Source: Marinobacter profundi (GTDB lineage: Bacteria > Pseudomonadota > Gammaproteobacteria > Pseudomonadales > Oleiphilaceae). From it: a stretch of DNA of 64,000 nt. Below, piece after piece: positions 6,901 to 15,881 of this stretch; the first letter of the stretch is position 1, and each line of letters opens with the position of its first letter. A program made the position numbers and the translations under genes. The DNA lies in NCBI RefSeq assembly GCF_002744715.1, contig NZ_KZ319368.1, forward strand, positions 248,001 to 312,000, given 5' to 3'. The notes below the pieces were generated by a model. That model was given only the letters and a program-made list of their open reading frames with translations, made no database searches and was not told where the DNA came from.

Positions 6901-8088
6901 TTAAGCTGTCCATTCATCAACCATATCAGCCCAGTCCTGCAACATCGCTGTTCGTTGATCACGATACTCAGCTTTGTTATATATCGCTCTTACGCCTTTT
7001 TGCTCATGCGCCAGGCATTTCTCTATTCAGTCGGTGTTGTAACCGGCTTCATGGAGCAAGGTACTGGCCGTGCGCCTCAGATCGTGGGGTCCAAACTTGG
7101 CAAGAGACTGCCCTTCTTTCTGAGCCAGCTTGTAAGTCATGGTCATTACTCGATTGAGTGTGGCACTGCTCATGGGTACGTCAGAATCGTAGCGTGATGG
7201 CAGAACGTACTCCGATCCTCCGGAGAACGTCTTCAAAGCGATGAAGATGTCCATGGCCTGTCTGGATAGAAACACCAGGTGTGGGTTTCGCCGTTTCATC
7301 CGTTCCTTGGGGATCGTCCAGAGCGCTTCGCTGAAGTTGATTTCACTCCAGGTGGCATTCGTCAGCTCGCTTTTTCGCACCATCGTCAGCAACAGCAATT
7401 TGACCGCTGCCCGGATCGATGGTGATGTGCCAATACGTCCCATGTACTGGTACATGAGCCTGATTTCTTCGGGCGTCAGGGTTCGATCTCTCGGCTCAAA
7501 CCTGGCAATGCTTGCGGGCCTCACCAGGTCTGCCGGGTTCTCAACCTTCTGGCCTCGCTCAGTCGCCCAGCGGTATACCTGGAGTACAATCTCACGCGCA
7601 TGAACCGCCGTAGCAGGCGCACCGCGCTCCACGATGGCGTCGGTTAGTGCTCGCAAGTCCTCGTGGGTGATTTCGGTCAGCTTCTGATTGCCGAATTTCG
7701 TTTCCAGCTCTCTCGTATATACCGAGCGGCGCATATCACGGGTAGAGTCGGCCATCTGGTAGCCACGTAGCCACTTTTCCGCCCAGGCACCAATAGTTTC
7801 AGCCCCTTTAACACGCGCCTTGTCTCGGGCCTTCTCCTTCGCTGGCGACTTTCCATCGGCGACCATCCGCTTGGCTTCACCAAGTCGCTCACGGGCTTCT
7901 GCCAGCGTGATCCCCCCAACGCCATAGCGGCCAAAGGTGATTGTCTCTTGCCTGCCATTGATCGAGTAGTTGTAACGGAATGAGATAGAACCGGCAGGAG
8001 TGATAGCCACATAGAGGCCATCCCGGTCATTCACCTTGTAGAGTTTATCCCTCGGCTTGAGGTTGCGCAGCTTGGTATCGGTCAGCAA
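6901..8088 (-). pseudogene. int: P4-type tyrosine integrase, broken by a nonsense codon
   Basis: The frame encodes a tyrosine integrase with the N-terminal arm-binding DUF4102 region (TDTKLRNLKPRDKLYKV; DGLYVAITPAG), core-binding domain and catalytic domain with Arg in MVRKSEL and the HDLRR box. At 7027-7029 a TGA replaces what is normally TGG in the family context NTDW-IEKCLAHE. After it the same frame continues intact to TAA at 6901 (LAHEQKG, then AIYNKAEY with the catalytic tyrosine). The truncated product ends 41 residues short and lacks the last His and the Tyr nucleophile. The TTG at 8088 with AGAAGGATAAGG upstream is the likely start; a longer TTG start at 8136 is possible. Its 5' end faces guaA, as for an island integrated there. 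Confidence 0.9.
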
Positions 8089-8111
8089 GAGCCTTATCCT
8101 TCTTCGATTCC

Positions 8112-8267
8112 AATACCATGCTGGAAGATCACCCAAAATTAGGCCATAAAATCAATAAAAACAGATAGGTAAATAATTTCGATACCATGAACACACAGGA
8201 TCAAGCAGCATGGTATCAGCTATCACTCATGGCATCATGTCTCGATAATACCACCTTGGATACCACG
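8112..8267. repeat. Five copies of an ATACCA-core motif upstream of the integrase
   Basis: Copies are AATACCATG (8112-8120), GATACCATG (8181-8189), its exact inverse CATGGTATC (8209-8217), AATACCACC (8247-8255) and GATACCACG (8259-8267). They lie between the integrase start and the guaA 3' end. Such placement fits arm-type integrase or excisionase binding sites of an attachment region; the binding role is inference. Confidence 0.5.
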
Positions 8268-8320
8268 CTCAAGCGGTGCTTCCCGCTGCCATCAGCTGCC
8301 AAACACTGCCAGACATAAAA

Positions 8321-8350
8321 ACAAAAAAAAGCCCATGAAAACATGGGCTT
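8321..8350 (-). terminator. Rho-independent terminator of guaBA
   Basis: On the minus strand the stem AAGCCCATG (8350-8342) pairs with CATGGGCTT (8337-8329) around a TTTT loop. An uninterrupted T-rich tract runs to about 8321. It lies 48 bases past the guaA stop, in the right orientation for the guaB-guaA transcript. Confidence 0.85.
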
Positions 8351-8360
8351 AAGTGTCATT

Positions 8361-8390
8361 TAATGCCAGCTAGTACCAGCTAATGCCTAA
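8361..8390. repeat. Three tandem 10-base repeats next to the guaA 3' end
   Basis: TAATGCCAGC (8361), TAGTACCAGC (8371) and TAATGCCTAA (8381) are exactly 10 bases apart, one helical turn each. They lie 8 bases from the guaA stop codon, between the guaBA terminator and the presumed attachment core. They may be protein-binding sites of the island end. Confidence 0.5.
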
Positions 8391-8395
8391 CGTGT

Positions 8396-8412
8396 GATCA
8401 TTCCCACTCGAT
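8396..8412. other. Presumed island attachment site (guaA 3' end)
   Basis: The last codons of guaA (GAGTGGGAATGA read on the minus strand) are a known target of guaA-specific integrases. The integrase pseudogene and all accessory genes lie on the side beyond this point. No second copy of the sequence was found to the left within the window, so the other end of the island is outside. The exact crossover is inferred, not seen. Confidence 0.45.
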
Positions 8413-9975
8413 GGTTGCAGGCGGCTTGGAGGAAATATCGTAGGTTACCCGGGACACTCCGGAGATCTCATTGATAATCCGGTTGGAGACCGTCTCCAGC
8501 AGCTCATAGGGCAGATGCGCCCAGCGGGCCGTCATGAAGTCGATGGTTTCCACCGCCCGCAGGGCAATCACGTGCTCGTAGCGGCGGGCGTCACCCACCA
8601 CGCCAACGGACTTGACCGGCAGGAACACGGCAAAGGCCTGGCTGGTCTTGTGGTAGAGGTCGGCACGGTGCAGTTCTTCCAGGAAGATCGCATCGGCCCG
8701 ACGCAGGGTGTCGGCGTATTCCTTCTTCACCTCACCAAGGATGCGCACACCGAGGCCAGGACCCGGGAACGGATGCCGGTAGACCATATCGTAGGGCAGC
8801 CCCAGCTCCAGGCCGATCCGGCGGACTTCGTCCTTGAACAGCTCCCGCAGCGGCTCAACGAGCTTGAGCTTCATGGTTTCCGGCAGGCCACCCACATTGT
8901 GGTGGGACTTGATGACATGCGCCTTACCGGTCTTGGAAGCCGCAGACTCGATCACGTCCGGATAGATGGTGCCCTGGGCAAGCCAGTTCACATCCTGGAT
9001 ACGGGCGGCTTCCTCATCAAACACTTCAATAAAGGTGTTGCCGATGATCTTCCGCTTCTTCTCCGGATCCGACTCGCCCTTGAGGCGGGACAGGAACAGC
9101 TCTTCGGAATCGGACCGGATGACCTTGACCCCCATGTTCAGGGAGAACATCTCCATCACCTGGTCGCCCTCATTGAGGCGCAGCAGGCCGTTATCGACGA
9201 AGACACAGGTCAGCTGATCCCCGATTGCCTTGTGCAGCAGGGCCGCGGTGACCGACGAATCCACGCCACCAGACAGGCCCAGCAGCACCTTTTCGCTACC
9301 CACCAGGTCACGGATCTGCTGGACGGCATCGTCGACAATCTTGGCGGCAGTCCAGAGCGCCTCACAGCCACAGATGTTGAGCACGAAATGCTCGAGGATA
9401 CGCTTGCCCTGGAGAGTGTGGGTCACTTCGGGATGGAACTGCACACCGTAGAGATTACGGGCGAGGTCCTGCATGGCGGCAATCGGCGCGCTCTCGGTGG
9501 AGGCGAGCAGCTCGAAGCCTTCCGGCATCACCACCACCTTGTCACCGTGGCTCATCCACACATCCAGCAGCGAGTCACCGGTGGCGGTCAGGTGGTCCTT
9601 GATGTCTTTCAGCAGCGGGCCTTCGGCACGCACCTTGACCTGGGCATAGCCGAACTCACGCTTATCCGAACTGGCGACGCGACCACCCAGCTGTTCCGCC
9701 ATGGTCTGCATGCCATAGCAGATACCGAGGACAGGGATACCGCGATCGAACAGGCCTTCCGGTGCCCGCGGTCCGCCCAGCTGCGTTACCGACTCCGGCC
9801 CGCCCGCGAGGATAATGCCTTTGGGACTGAATTCATCAAGCTCGTCGTCGGTAATATCGAAGGCTCTGATTTCGCAGTAGACACCGATTTCCCGAACCCG
9901 GCGCGCAATCAGCTGGGTGTACTGGGAACCGAAGTCGAGAATCAGGATGCGGTGATCGTGGATATTCTGGGCCAT
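8398..9975 (-). CDS. guaA: GMP synthase (glutamine-hydrolysing)
   Basis: The enzyme converts XMP to GMP using glutamine and ATP, the last step of guanine nucleotide synthesis in the cytosol. The 525-residue protein has a class I glutamine amidotransferase domain with Cys86 (GICYGMQ) and His181/Glu183 (FHPE), then an ATP-pyrophosphatase domain with the PP-loop SGGVDS (235-240). The C-terminal dimerization domain ends in ATIEWE. The ATG at 9975 follows GAGG at a normal distance; a longer frame to 10023 is unsupported. guaB lies 64 bp upstream on the same strand, so the two form the usual guaBA operon. The 3' end is the presumed island attachment site and appears restored intact. Confidence 0.97.
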   Translation of the reverse strand: MAQNIHDHRILILDFGSQYTQLIARRVREIGVYCEIRAFDITDDELDEFSPKGIILAGGPESVTQLGGPRAPEGLFDRGIPVLGICYGMQTMAEQLGGRVASSDKREFGYAQVKVRAEGPLLKDIKDHLTATGDSLLDVWMSHGDKVVVMPEGFELLASTESAPIAAMQDLARNLYGVQFHPEVTHTLQGKRILEHFVLNICGCEALWTAAKIVDDAVQQIRDLVGSEKVLLGLSGGVDSSVTAALLHKAIGDQLTCVFVDNGLLRLNEGDQVMEMFSLNMGVKVIRSDSEELFLSRLKGESDPEKKRKIIGNTFIEVFDEEAARIQDVNWLAQGTIYPDVIESAASKTGKAHVIKSHHNVGGLPETMKLKLVEPLRELFKDEVRRIGLELGLPYDMVYRHPFPGPGLGVRILGEVKKEYADTLRRADAIFLEELHRADLYHKTSQAFAVFLPVKSVGVVGDARRYEHVIALRAVETIDFMTARWAHLPYELLETVSNRIINEISGVSRVTYDISSKPPATIEWE

Positions 9976-10039
9976 GGGGTCCTCAAACAAAAATGAGTAA
10001 GCATGGCCCGGAAATCGGGCCATGCCGGGCAGGCATCTG

Positions 10040-11503
10040 TCAGCCGATGCGGTAGTTGGGCGCTTCTTTGGTGATGGTCACATCGTGGACGTGACTCTCG
10101 CGCATGCCGGCGTTGGTAATCCGCACAAACTGCGGCTTGGTGCGCATGTCGTCCATGTTGGCGCAGCCGGTGTAACCCATGGAGGCTCTCAGACCACCCA
10201 TCATCTGGTGGACGATATTACGCATCGGACCCTTGCAGGCAACCCGACCTTCGATACCTTCCGGAACCAGCTTCTCGACGCCTTCACTGGCATCCTGGAA
10301 ATAACGGTCACTGGAGCCCTGCCCCATTGCGCCGAGCGAACCCATGCCACGGTAGGCCTTGTAGCTCCGGCCCTGGAACAGTTCCACTTCGCCGGGCGCT
10401 TCGTCGGTGCCGGCCAGCAGGCTGCCGACCATGACGCTGTGGGCGCCCGCGACAATGGCCTTGGCCAGGTCACCGGAGAACCGGACACCACCATCGGCAA
10501 TCAGCGGTATGCCACGGTCTTTCAGGGCTGCAGCCACATTGGAAACCGCAGTGATCTGCGGAACGCCAACACCGGCCACGATGCGGGTGGTACAGATGGA
10601 ACCCGGACCGATTCCTACCTTGACGGCGTCCGCACCGGCATCGGCCAGGGCGAGGGCGGCCTCGGCGGTGGCGATGTTACCGCCAATCACCTGTACTTCG
10701 GGGAAGCTGGTCTTCACCCAGCGGACACGATCGATCACACCCTTGGAGTGGCCGTGGGCGGTATCCACCACGATGACATCGACTCCGGCTTCCACCAGAG
10801 CGGCCACCCGGGCCTCGGTATCGCCACCGGTACCGACCGCGGCACCAACCCGCAGACGACCCTGGTCGTCTTTGCAGGCCAGCGGATAATCCTTCGCCTT
10901 CTGGATATCCTTGACGGTGATCAGCCCACGCAGCTCGAAATTCTCGTTGACCACCAGCACCTTCTCGATCCGGTGACGGTGCAGCAGTTCCTTGACCTCT
11001 TCCAGGTCCGCGCCTTCACGAACCGTCACCAGCTTGCTCTTCGGTGTCATGATCTCGGACACCGGGGTATCCATACGGCTTTCAAAGCGGATATCACGAC
11101 CGGTAACGATACCCACCAGGTCCATACCATCAACCACCGGCAGGCCGCTGATGTTGTTGGCCATGGTGATTTCGACCAGCTCGCGCACGGTCGTGGAAGG
11201 CGATACGGTGATCGGATCCTTCACCACGCCACTTTCAAATTTTTTCACCTTGCGTACTGCTGCCGCCTGCTGCTCGACCGACATGTTCTTGTGGATAATG
11301 CCGATGCCGCCCTCCTGTGCCATGGCGATGGCCAGCTCGGCCTCGGTCACGGTGTCCATCGCAGCTGAAACGAGCGGCACGTTGAGGGTGATATCCTTGG
11401 TCAGCCGGGTTTGCAGGTTAACGTTTTTGGGCAGAACTTCGGAATGTCCGGGGATGAGCAGGACGTCATCGAATGTGAGGGCTTCTTCGGCAATACGCAA
11501 CAT
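10040..11503 (-). CDS. guaB: IMP dehydrogenase
   Basis: It oxidises IMP to XMP with NAD, the rate-limiting step of guanine nucleotide synthesis. The 487-residue protein is a TIM barrel with two inserted CBS domains (about 95-205). The catalytic loop [10 protein letters not shown] places Cys304, and [10 protein letters not shown] and MGSLGAM are family signatures. Length is typical. It is the first gene of guaBA, preceded by a good sigma-70 promoter about 125-150 bases upstream. Confidence 0.97.
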   Translation of the reverse strand: MLRIAEEALTFDDVLLIPGHSEVLPKNVNLQTRLTKDITLNVPLVSAAMDTVTEAELAIAMAQEGGIGIIHKNMSVEQQAAAVRKVKKFESGVVKDPITVSPSTTVRELVEITMANNISGLPVVDGMDLVGIVTGRDIRFESRMDTPVSEIMTPKSKLVTVREGADLEEVKELLHRHRIEKVLVVNENFELRGLITVKDIQKAKDYPLACKDDQGRLRVGAAVGTGGDTEARVAALVEAGVDVIVVDTAHGHSKGVIDRVRWVKTSFPEVQVIGGNIATAEAALALADAGADAVKVGIGPGSICTTRIVAGVGVPQITAVSNVAAALKDRGIPLIADGGVRFSGDLAKAIVAGAHSVMVGSLLAGTDEAPGEVELFQGRSYKAYRGMGSLGAMGQGSSDRYFQDASEGVEKLVPEGIEGRVACKGPMRNIVHQMMGGLRASMGYTGCANMDDMRTKPQFVRITNAGMRESHVHDVTITKEAPNYRIG

Positions 11504-11799
11504 TGGGACCCGCCTTTTGAACGTGCTAAATTGAGGCTTCGCCCCACCCTACGGAACGCTCGTTGGAATGCTCATTTCACAACGGTTTCGGTGCGGCGGA
11601 ACAAAGCGAAATCCTTAATCGATCTATTATAAAACCCTGCCGGTGCACAGTAAACCGGGTATATTCCAACACTTGATTGCATCTTTTTGAATTTTGGGTA
11701 TTTTTGGTCAGCAGAATTTTCGGAATTCCCTTATACGGGAAGCCGGAAACGGCCCTCTCACCCCGAAACCCACAAAGTCGACAGCTCCGGACCTGCCTG
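11504..11799. other. Divergent intergenic region guaB / xseA
   Basis: This 296-base region holds the guaB promoter on the minus strand and a roughly 115-base guaB leader. The xseA side is AT-rich with several TTTTTGG/TTTTGGG runs, but no clear promoter could be fixed. A longer xseA frame opening at 11677 was not accepted because its first 41 codons are atypical. Confidence 0.6.
11626..11654 (-). promoter_or_regulatory. guaB promoter
   Basis: On the minus strand TTTACT (11654-11649) and a perfect TATAAT (11631-11626) are separated by 17 bases. The predicted start near 11619 gives a leader of about 115 bases before guaB. Called from sequence only. Confidence 0.65.
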
Positions 11800-13155
11800 A
11801 TGGACAACCTTTACCCAACCGCCCGCCCCCGCGCCCTGACCGTCAGCGAGCTCAACCATCAGGTCAGACACCTGCTGGAAACCAGCTTCATGCAGGCCTG
11901 GATCGAGGGTGAACTGTCGAGTTTTACCCGGCCGTCTTCCGGCCACTGGTACTTCACCCTGAAAGACCAGCGCTGCCAGGTTCGCTGTGCCATGTTCCGC
12001 GGCTTCAATCAACGGATCCGGCCGATCCCGAAGGAAGGCGACCTGGTGCGGATCCGTGGCAAGGTGAGCCTTTACGAAAACCGTGGCGATTTCCAGATCC
12101 TGGTGGAGCACATCGAACCGGCGGGCCTGGGTGCCCTGCAACAGGCTTTTGAAGAACTCAAGCAGAAACTCCAGCTTGAAGGACTGTTCGACCCGGCCCG
12201 CAAACGGCCGGTTCCTGCCTCACCGCGCCACATCGGAGTGGTAACCTCACCAACCGGTGCGGCCATTCATGACATCCTCACGGTACTGGCACGACGCTGC
12301 CCGGCCATTCCGGTCACGCTTTATCCGACCGCTGTCCAGGGCGCGGCCGCTACCGGCGAGATTGTTGCCGCCATTGAGCGGGCCCAGCGTCACGGGGTCG
12401 CCGACGTACTCATTGTTGGGCGCGGTGGCGGCTCGCTGGAGGACCTGTGGTGCTTTAACGAAGAAGCGGTCGCCCGGGCCATTGCCGCCTGCAGCATTCC
12501 GGTAGTCAGTGCGGTGGGCCATGAGGTGGATGTGACCATCGCCGATTTCGTGGCGGATATGCGGGCACCAACCCCATCTGCCGCGGCTGAAAAAATTTCT
12601 CCGGACCAGCAGGTCTGGGTGCACCGGGTCAGCGAGCAGCACTTGCGGCTGACGGGCGCCTTCCGCCGCCATATGCGCCAGCTGACTACCCGCCTTGACC
12701 AGCTGGCCGCCCGGTTGCGGGATCCCCGTCGCGAATTGCTGGAAAAGGCGCAACGGCTGGACGAACTGGACACCCGGCTCGCCAAGGCCGTGCAGCGGCG
12801 CCTGGAGCAGGATCAGCTCCGCACCGGGCACTTGGTCCAGCGCCTGCGCATGCAGTCCCCGACACGCCGCCTCGAGGCCGAACAGAACCGCCTCACCGTT
12901 CTTGCCGAACACCTGCAAAAGGCCATGCACCAGTACCTTGGCAGGCTCAATGACCGCCTCGGTCATGGCGGGCAAAGCCTGCACCTGGTCAGCCCGCTGG
13001 CCACCCTCGGTCGTGGCTATGCCATTGTCAGAACTACGGATGACCGCATTGTCCGGCGCGCCGCCGACCTCGAACCGGGGGATCACGTCAGCGCCCGGGT
13101 TGCCGAAGGCACCATCGAGGCTACGGTCACCGGCATCCGCCAACACCACGAGTAG
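11800..13155 (+). CDS. xseA: Exodeoxyribonuclease VII large subunit
   Basis: XseA is the catalytic large subunit of ExoVII, which degrades single-stranded DNA together with small subunits (XseB, not in this window). The 451-residue protein has an N-terminal OB-fold domain (about 1-105; SFTRPSSGHWYFTLKD) for DNA binding, the conserved GVVTSPTGAAIHD and GRGGGSLEDLWCFN segments of the nuclease domain, GHEVDVTIADFVADMRAPTP, and a long coiled-coil C-terminal region. The start MDNLYP is chosen to match family length. It is divergent from guaB. Confidence 0.95.
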   Translation: MDNLYPTARPRALTVSELNHQVRHLLETSFMQAWIEGELSSFTRPSSGHWYFTLKDQRCQVRCAMFRGFNQRIRPIPKEGDLVRIRGKVSLYENRGDFQILVEHIEPAGLGALQQAFEELKQKLQLEGLFDPARKRPVPASPRHIGVVTSPTGAAIHDILTVLARRCPAIPVTLYPTAVQGAAATGEIVAAIERAQRHGVADVLIVGRGGGSLEDLWCFNEEAVARAIAACSIPVVSAVGHEVDVTIADFVADMRAPTPSAAAEKISPDQQVWVHRVSEQHLRLTGAFRRHMRQLTTRLDQLAARLRDPRRELLEKAQRLDELDTRLAKAVQRRLEQDQLRTGHLVQRLRMQSPTRRLEAEQNRLTVLAEHLQKAMHQYLGRLNDRLGHGGQSLHLVSPLATLGRGYAIVRTTDDRIVRRAADLEPGDHVSARVAEGTIEATVTGIRQHHE

Positions 13156-13291
13156 GCCGCCAGCCCGCCCCGGTGAGCCAGAACCGGGGCCCGACAGCCC
13201 GTCCTGTAACCACTTTGCCAACACCGGCTTAGCCGATGGTCTAGTGGTTCTCTGGGGCAAAGTCCCTAAAGTCTGTAGGTAACGCGAGGTC

Positions 13292-13336
13292 CTCCCGGGG
13301 CCCCGTTCACCGAGGCAACCGCCAGGTACCCGGGAG
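13292..13336. repeat. 8-bp inverted repeat in the leader of the propionyl-CoA synthetase gene
   Basis: CTCCCGGG (13292-13299) and CCCGGGAG (13329-13336) are perfect complements about 29 bases apart, 47-91 bases before the downstream ATG. The intervening and preceding 227-base gap has no other gene. It could be an operator or a leader hairpin; it resembles no riboswitch I recognise. Confidence 0.35.
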
Positions 13337-13382
13337 TCCCTGAAAACAATGACAACAACGATCAGGAACGTGAGGTGGAATT

Positions 13383-15257
13383 ATGGACTACCACTCGGAA
13401 TTCAGGCGCTCGATTGAGCAACCGGAAGAATTCTGGCAGGAACAGGCGGCAAAAATTGCCTGGTTCCGCTCTCCCCAGACAATCTGGCAACCCACCGATA
13501 ACGGCCATGGCAAGTGGTTCCCGGATGGCGAACTGAATACCTGCGATGTCGCCCTCGACGCCAACATCCGCGCTGGCCGCGGCGACCAGAAGGCGCTCAT
13601 TTACGACTCCCCCGTTACCGGAATCACCCGTTCCTATACCTATAACGAGCTGACCCGGGAAGTCGCGCGCTTCGCTGGTGCTTTACAGGCGCGGGGTGTG
13701 GACAAAGGCGACCGCGTCATCATCTACATGCCAATGATCCCCGAAGCGGTGGTTGCCATGCTCGCGTGCGCCCGCATTGGCGCCATCCACTCTGTGGTGT
13801 TCGGCGGGTTTGCCGCCCATGAACTTGCAGTACGGATTGAAGATGCCACCCCCAAGGCCATTGTAACGGCATCCTGCGGCATCGAAATCAACCGGGTAAT
13901 CGAATACAAGCCGCTGGTGGACAAGGCCATCGAGGAGTCCAGCCATAAGCCCGAGGTCTGCATCGTCTACCAGCGCCCCCAGGCGACCGCAGAGCTCAAG
14001 GCCGGCCGCGACCTGGACTGGAGCGACGTGATGGCGACCGCCACCGAGGTCGCCCCGGTGCCGGTGCTGGCCACCGATCCGCTGTACATCCTGTATACCT
14101 CTGGCACGACCGGCAAGCCCAAAGGCGTGGTGCGGGACAACGGCGGTCACGCCGTCGCCCTGCGCTACAGCATGTCGCTGGTGTATGACGCCAAGCCCGG
14201 CGATGTCTACTGGGCAGCCTCCGATGTGGGCTGGGTGGTCGGCCACAGCTACATCGTCTATGCGCCGCTGTTTGCCGGCTGCACCACCATCCTGTACGAG
14301 GGGAAACCGGTGCGGACACCCGACGCCGGGGCGTTCTGGCGGGTTTGCCAGGATCATAACGTCAACCTGCTCTTTACCGCGCCCACTGCGTTCCGCGCGG
14401 TGCGCAAGGAAGACCCGGAAGCCGATCAGCTGCGCAAGTACAACGTCAGTTCACTGAAGCGGATCTTCCTCGCGGGCGAACGCCTGGATCCGCCAACCTA
14501 TGAATGGCTGAAGGAACACACCGGCCTGCCGATTCTCGATCACTGGTGGCAGACCGAAACCGGCTGGGCCATCTGCTGCAATCCGGTGGGCACCGAGATG
14601 ATGGCAACCAAGCCCGGCTCGGCCACCGTGCCGACTCCCGGCTTCAATGTTCAGGTTCTGGATCCGAGCGGTAACCAGTCGCCGGCGGGCGAGCAGGGCC
14701 AGGTCGTTGTCAAGCTGCCGCTGCCACCGGGCTGTCTGACAACCGTTTGGGGTGATGACGAGCGTTTCCGCAAAACCTACCTCGACGTAATCCCGGGCTA
14801 CTACAGCTCCGGCGACGGCGGCTACGTGGATGACGAGGGGTATGTTTTCATCATGGGCCGCACCGACGATGTAATCAACGTCGCCGGCCACCGGCTCTCC
14901 ACCGGCGAGATGGAAGAAGTCATCGCTTCGCACCCTGCGGTTGCCGAGTGCTGCGTGGTTGGTGCCCACGATGAACTCAAGGGCCAGGTCCCCATCGGCC
15001 TGGTGCTGATCAAGGATGGCGCAACCATTGCCCATGATGAACTGGAAGAAGAGCTGGTCGAAATGGTGCGGGACAAGATTGGCGCCATCGCCTGTTTCCG
15101 CCAGGCCATGGTGGTCGAGCGCCTGCCCAAGACCCGCTCCGGCAAGATTCTGCGGCGGATCATCCGCCAGATTGCCGACGGTGAGGATTATGCCGTGCCG
15201 AGCACCATCGACGATCCGGCCATTCTGGACGAGATCAGCAGCCACTTCAGACGCTGA
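13383..15257 (+). CDS. prpE: Propionyl-CoA synthetase-like acyl-CoA ligase
   Basis: This 624-residue AMP-forming acyl-CoA synthetase activates a short-chain acid, probably propionate, with ATP and CoA. It has the N-terminal ACAS_N segment, the phosphate loop ILYTSGTTGKPKG (about 235-247), the WWQTETGW motif, the GRTDDVINVAGHR hinge, and the C-terminal lysine in KTRSGKILRR (about 588) that forms the adenylate and can be acetylated. Length and the N-terminal pattern fit PrpE rather than the longer Acs. It stands alone, without methylcitrate-cycle genes, and a ribosome site (GTGAGGTGG) precedes the ATG. Acetate as substrate is not excluded. Confidence 0.8.
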   Translation: MDYHSEFRRSIEQPEEFWQEQAAKIAWFRSPQTIWQPTDNGHGKWFPDGELNTCDVALDANIRAGRGDQKALIYDSPVTGITRSYTYNELTREVARFAGALQARGVDKGDRVIIYMPMIPEAVVAMLACARIGAIHSVVFGGFAAHELAVRIEDATPKAIVTASCGIEINRVIEYKPLVDKAIEESSHKPEVCIVYQRPQATAELKAGRDLDWSDVMATATEVAPVPVLATDPLYILYTSGTTGKPKGVVRDNGGHAVALRYSMSLVYDAKPGDVYWAASDVGWVVGHSYIVYAPLFAGCTTILYEGKPVRTPDAGAFWRVCQDHNVNLLFTAPTAFRAVRKEDPEADQLRKYNVSSLKRIFLAGERLDPPTYEWLKEHTGLPILDHWWQTETGWAICCNPVGTEMMATKPGSATVPTPGFNVQVLDPSGNQSPAGEQGQVVVKLPLPPGCLTTVWGDDERFRKTYLDVIPGYYSSGDGGYVDDEGYVFIMGRTDDVINVAGHRLSTGEMEEVIASHPAVAECCVVGAHDELKGQVPIGLVLIKDGATIAHDELEEELVEMVRDKIGAIACFRQAMVVERLPKTRSGKILRRIIRQIADGEDYAVPSTIDDPAILDEISSHFRR

Positions 15258-15275
15258 CAGGTACCTTGCCGGTAT

Positions 15276-15300
15276 CCGCCGCCCTGCTCCAGGGCGGCGG
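15276..15300 (+). terminator. GC-rich hairpin after prpE
   Basis: A perfect 10-bp stem (CCGCCGCCCT with AGGGCGGCGG) and 5-base loop start 19 bases past the prpE stop. There is no T-run, so it may be a weak terminator or an mRNA-stabilising hairpin. Confidence 0.45.
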
Positions 15301-15378
15301 CATTGCGTCATGGCAAAGCCCGCCCAACACATTGTTTTTAAAACCTAAAAAAGGTTATAAGGAATCCCAAAAAAAGCG

Positions 15379-15406
15379 TTGACGCTCCCCAAACTCGGTC
15401 TATACT
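15379..15406 (+). promoter_or_regulatory. Promoter and long leader of the cold-shock gene
   Basis: TTGACG (15379-15384) and TATACT (15401-15406) are 16 bases apart, a strong sigma-70 match. Transcription from about 15413 would give a leader of about 165 bases. CspA-type genes typically carry such leaders, which change fold with temperature; that behaviour is inferred here. Confidence 0.65.
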
Positions 15407-15577
15407 GAAATTGCTGTGAAATTACAGCGGTATTTAGTGAATGCGTTCCAACGTCCTGCCTGTGTGCTCTGCGTTGCTCCTTCCTCAGTACTCTCTGCAT
15501 TTCTCAGCACAGGTTTATCCGCAAGGAATACCGAAGGTCCCCGTGAGGGCAAAATTTCAGGAATACAGGAAAGATCA

Positions 15578-15787
15578 ATGTCCGATACCAAAACTGGCCA
15601 CGTTAAGTGGTTTAACGAGTCCAAGGGCTTTGGCTTCATCGCTCAGGACGGTGGCAGTGACGTTTTTGTTCACTACAGCGCAATCAACTCCGGTGGTTTC
15701 CGTACCCTGACCGAAGGTCAGCAGGTACAGTTCACCGTGACCCAGGGTCCGAAAGGCCCGCAGGCGGAAAACGTAACCCCGCTCTAA
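15578..15787 (+). CDS. CspA-family cold-shock protein
   Basis: This 69-residue single OB-fold protein has both RNA-binding motifs, KGFGFI (RNP1) and VFVHYS (RNP2), and the start GHVKWFN typical of CspA-like RNA chaperones. It binds single-stranded nucleic acid and melts RNA structure in the cytosol. The ATG at 15578 follows AGGAAAGATCA. The long leader suggests post-transcriptional control. A strong bidirectional terminator separates it from convergent leuA. Which of the several Csp paralogues it is cannot be told. Confidence 0.93.
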   Translation: MSDTKTGHVKWFNESKGFGFIAQDGGSDVFVHYSAINSGGFRTLTEGQQVQFTVTQGPKGPQAENVTPL

Positions 15788-15826
15788 GGTTACCTGATCC
15801 GTCCATTGCCCCTCACGGGCACTGGA

Positions 15827-15864
15827 GCACAAAAAAAGCCGGAATCATCCGGCTTTTTTTGTGC
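15827..15864. terminator. Bidirectional terminator between csp and leuA
   Basis: A perfect 16-bp stem, GCACAAAAAAAGCCGG with CCGGCTTTTTTTGTGC, surrounds a 6-base loop. A run of seven T follows the GC core on both strands, so it should end both the csp and leuA transcripts. Confidence 0.9.
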
Positions 15865-15881
15865 TTGCAGACTTGCCCTGG

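Larger units (their letters stand above)
15258..15577. other. Intergenic region with cold-shock leader
   Basis: This 320-base gap contains the prpE downstream hairpin, then an AT-rich stretch, the cold-shock gene promoter, and about 165 bases of untranslated leader. No further protein gene is supported. The reading frame that extends upstream of the cold-shock ATG is considered leader, not coding. Confidence 0.6.

Noticed and set aside
8515..9996. 493-codon open frame on the plus strand over guaA
   Set aside because: It is the antisense shadow of guaA in high-GC DNA; its product is His/Gln/Gly-rich and resembles no protein.
10022..11368. 448-codon plus-strand frame over guaB
   Set aside because: Antisense shadow of guaB with the same biased composition and no ribosome site.
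13230..13290. Possible tRNA-like or riboswitch stretch before prpE
   Set aside because: No cloverleaf could be folded by eye and no conserved riboswitch core was recognised.
15416..15577. N-terminal extension of the cold-shock protein
   Set aside because: The bases lie in the expected long leader after a strong promoter, and the cold-shock domain starts at 15578.
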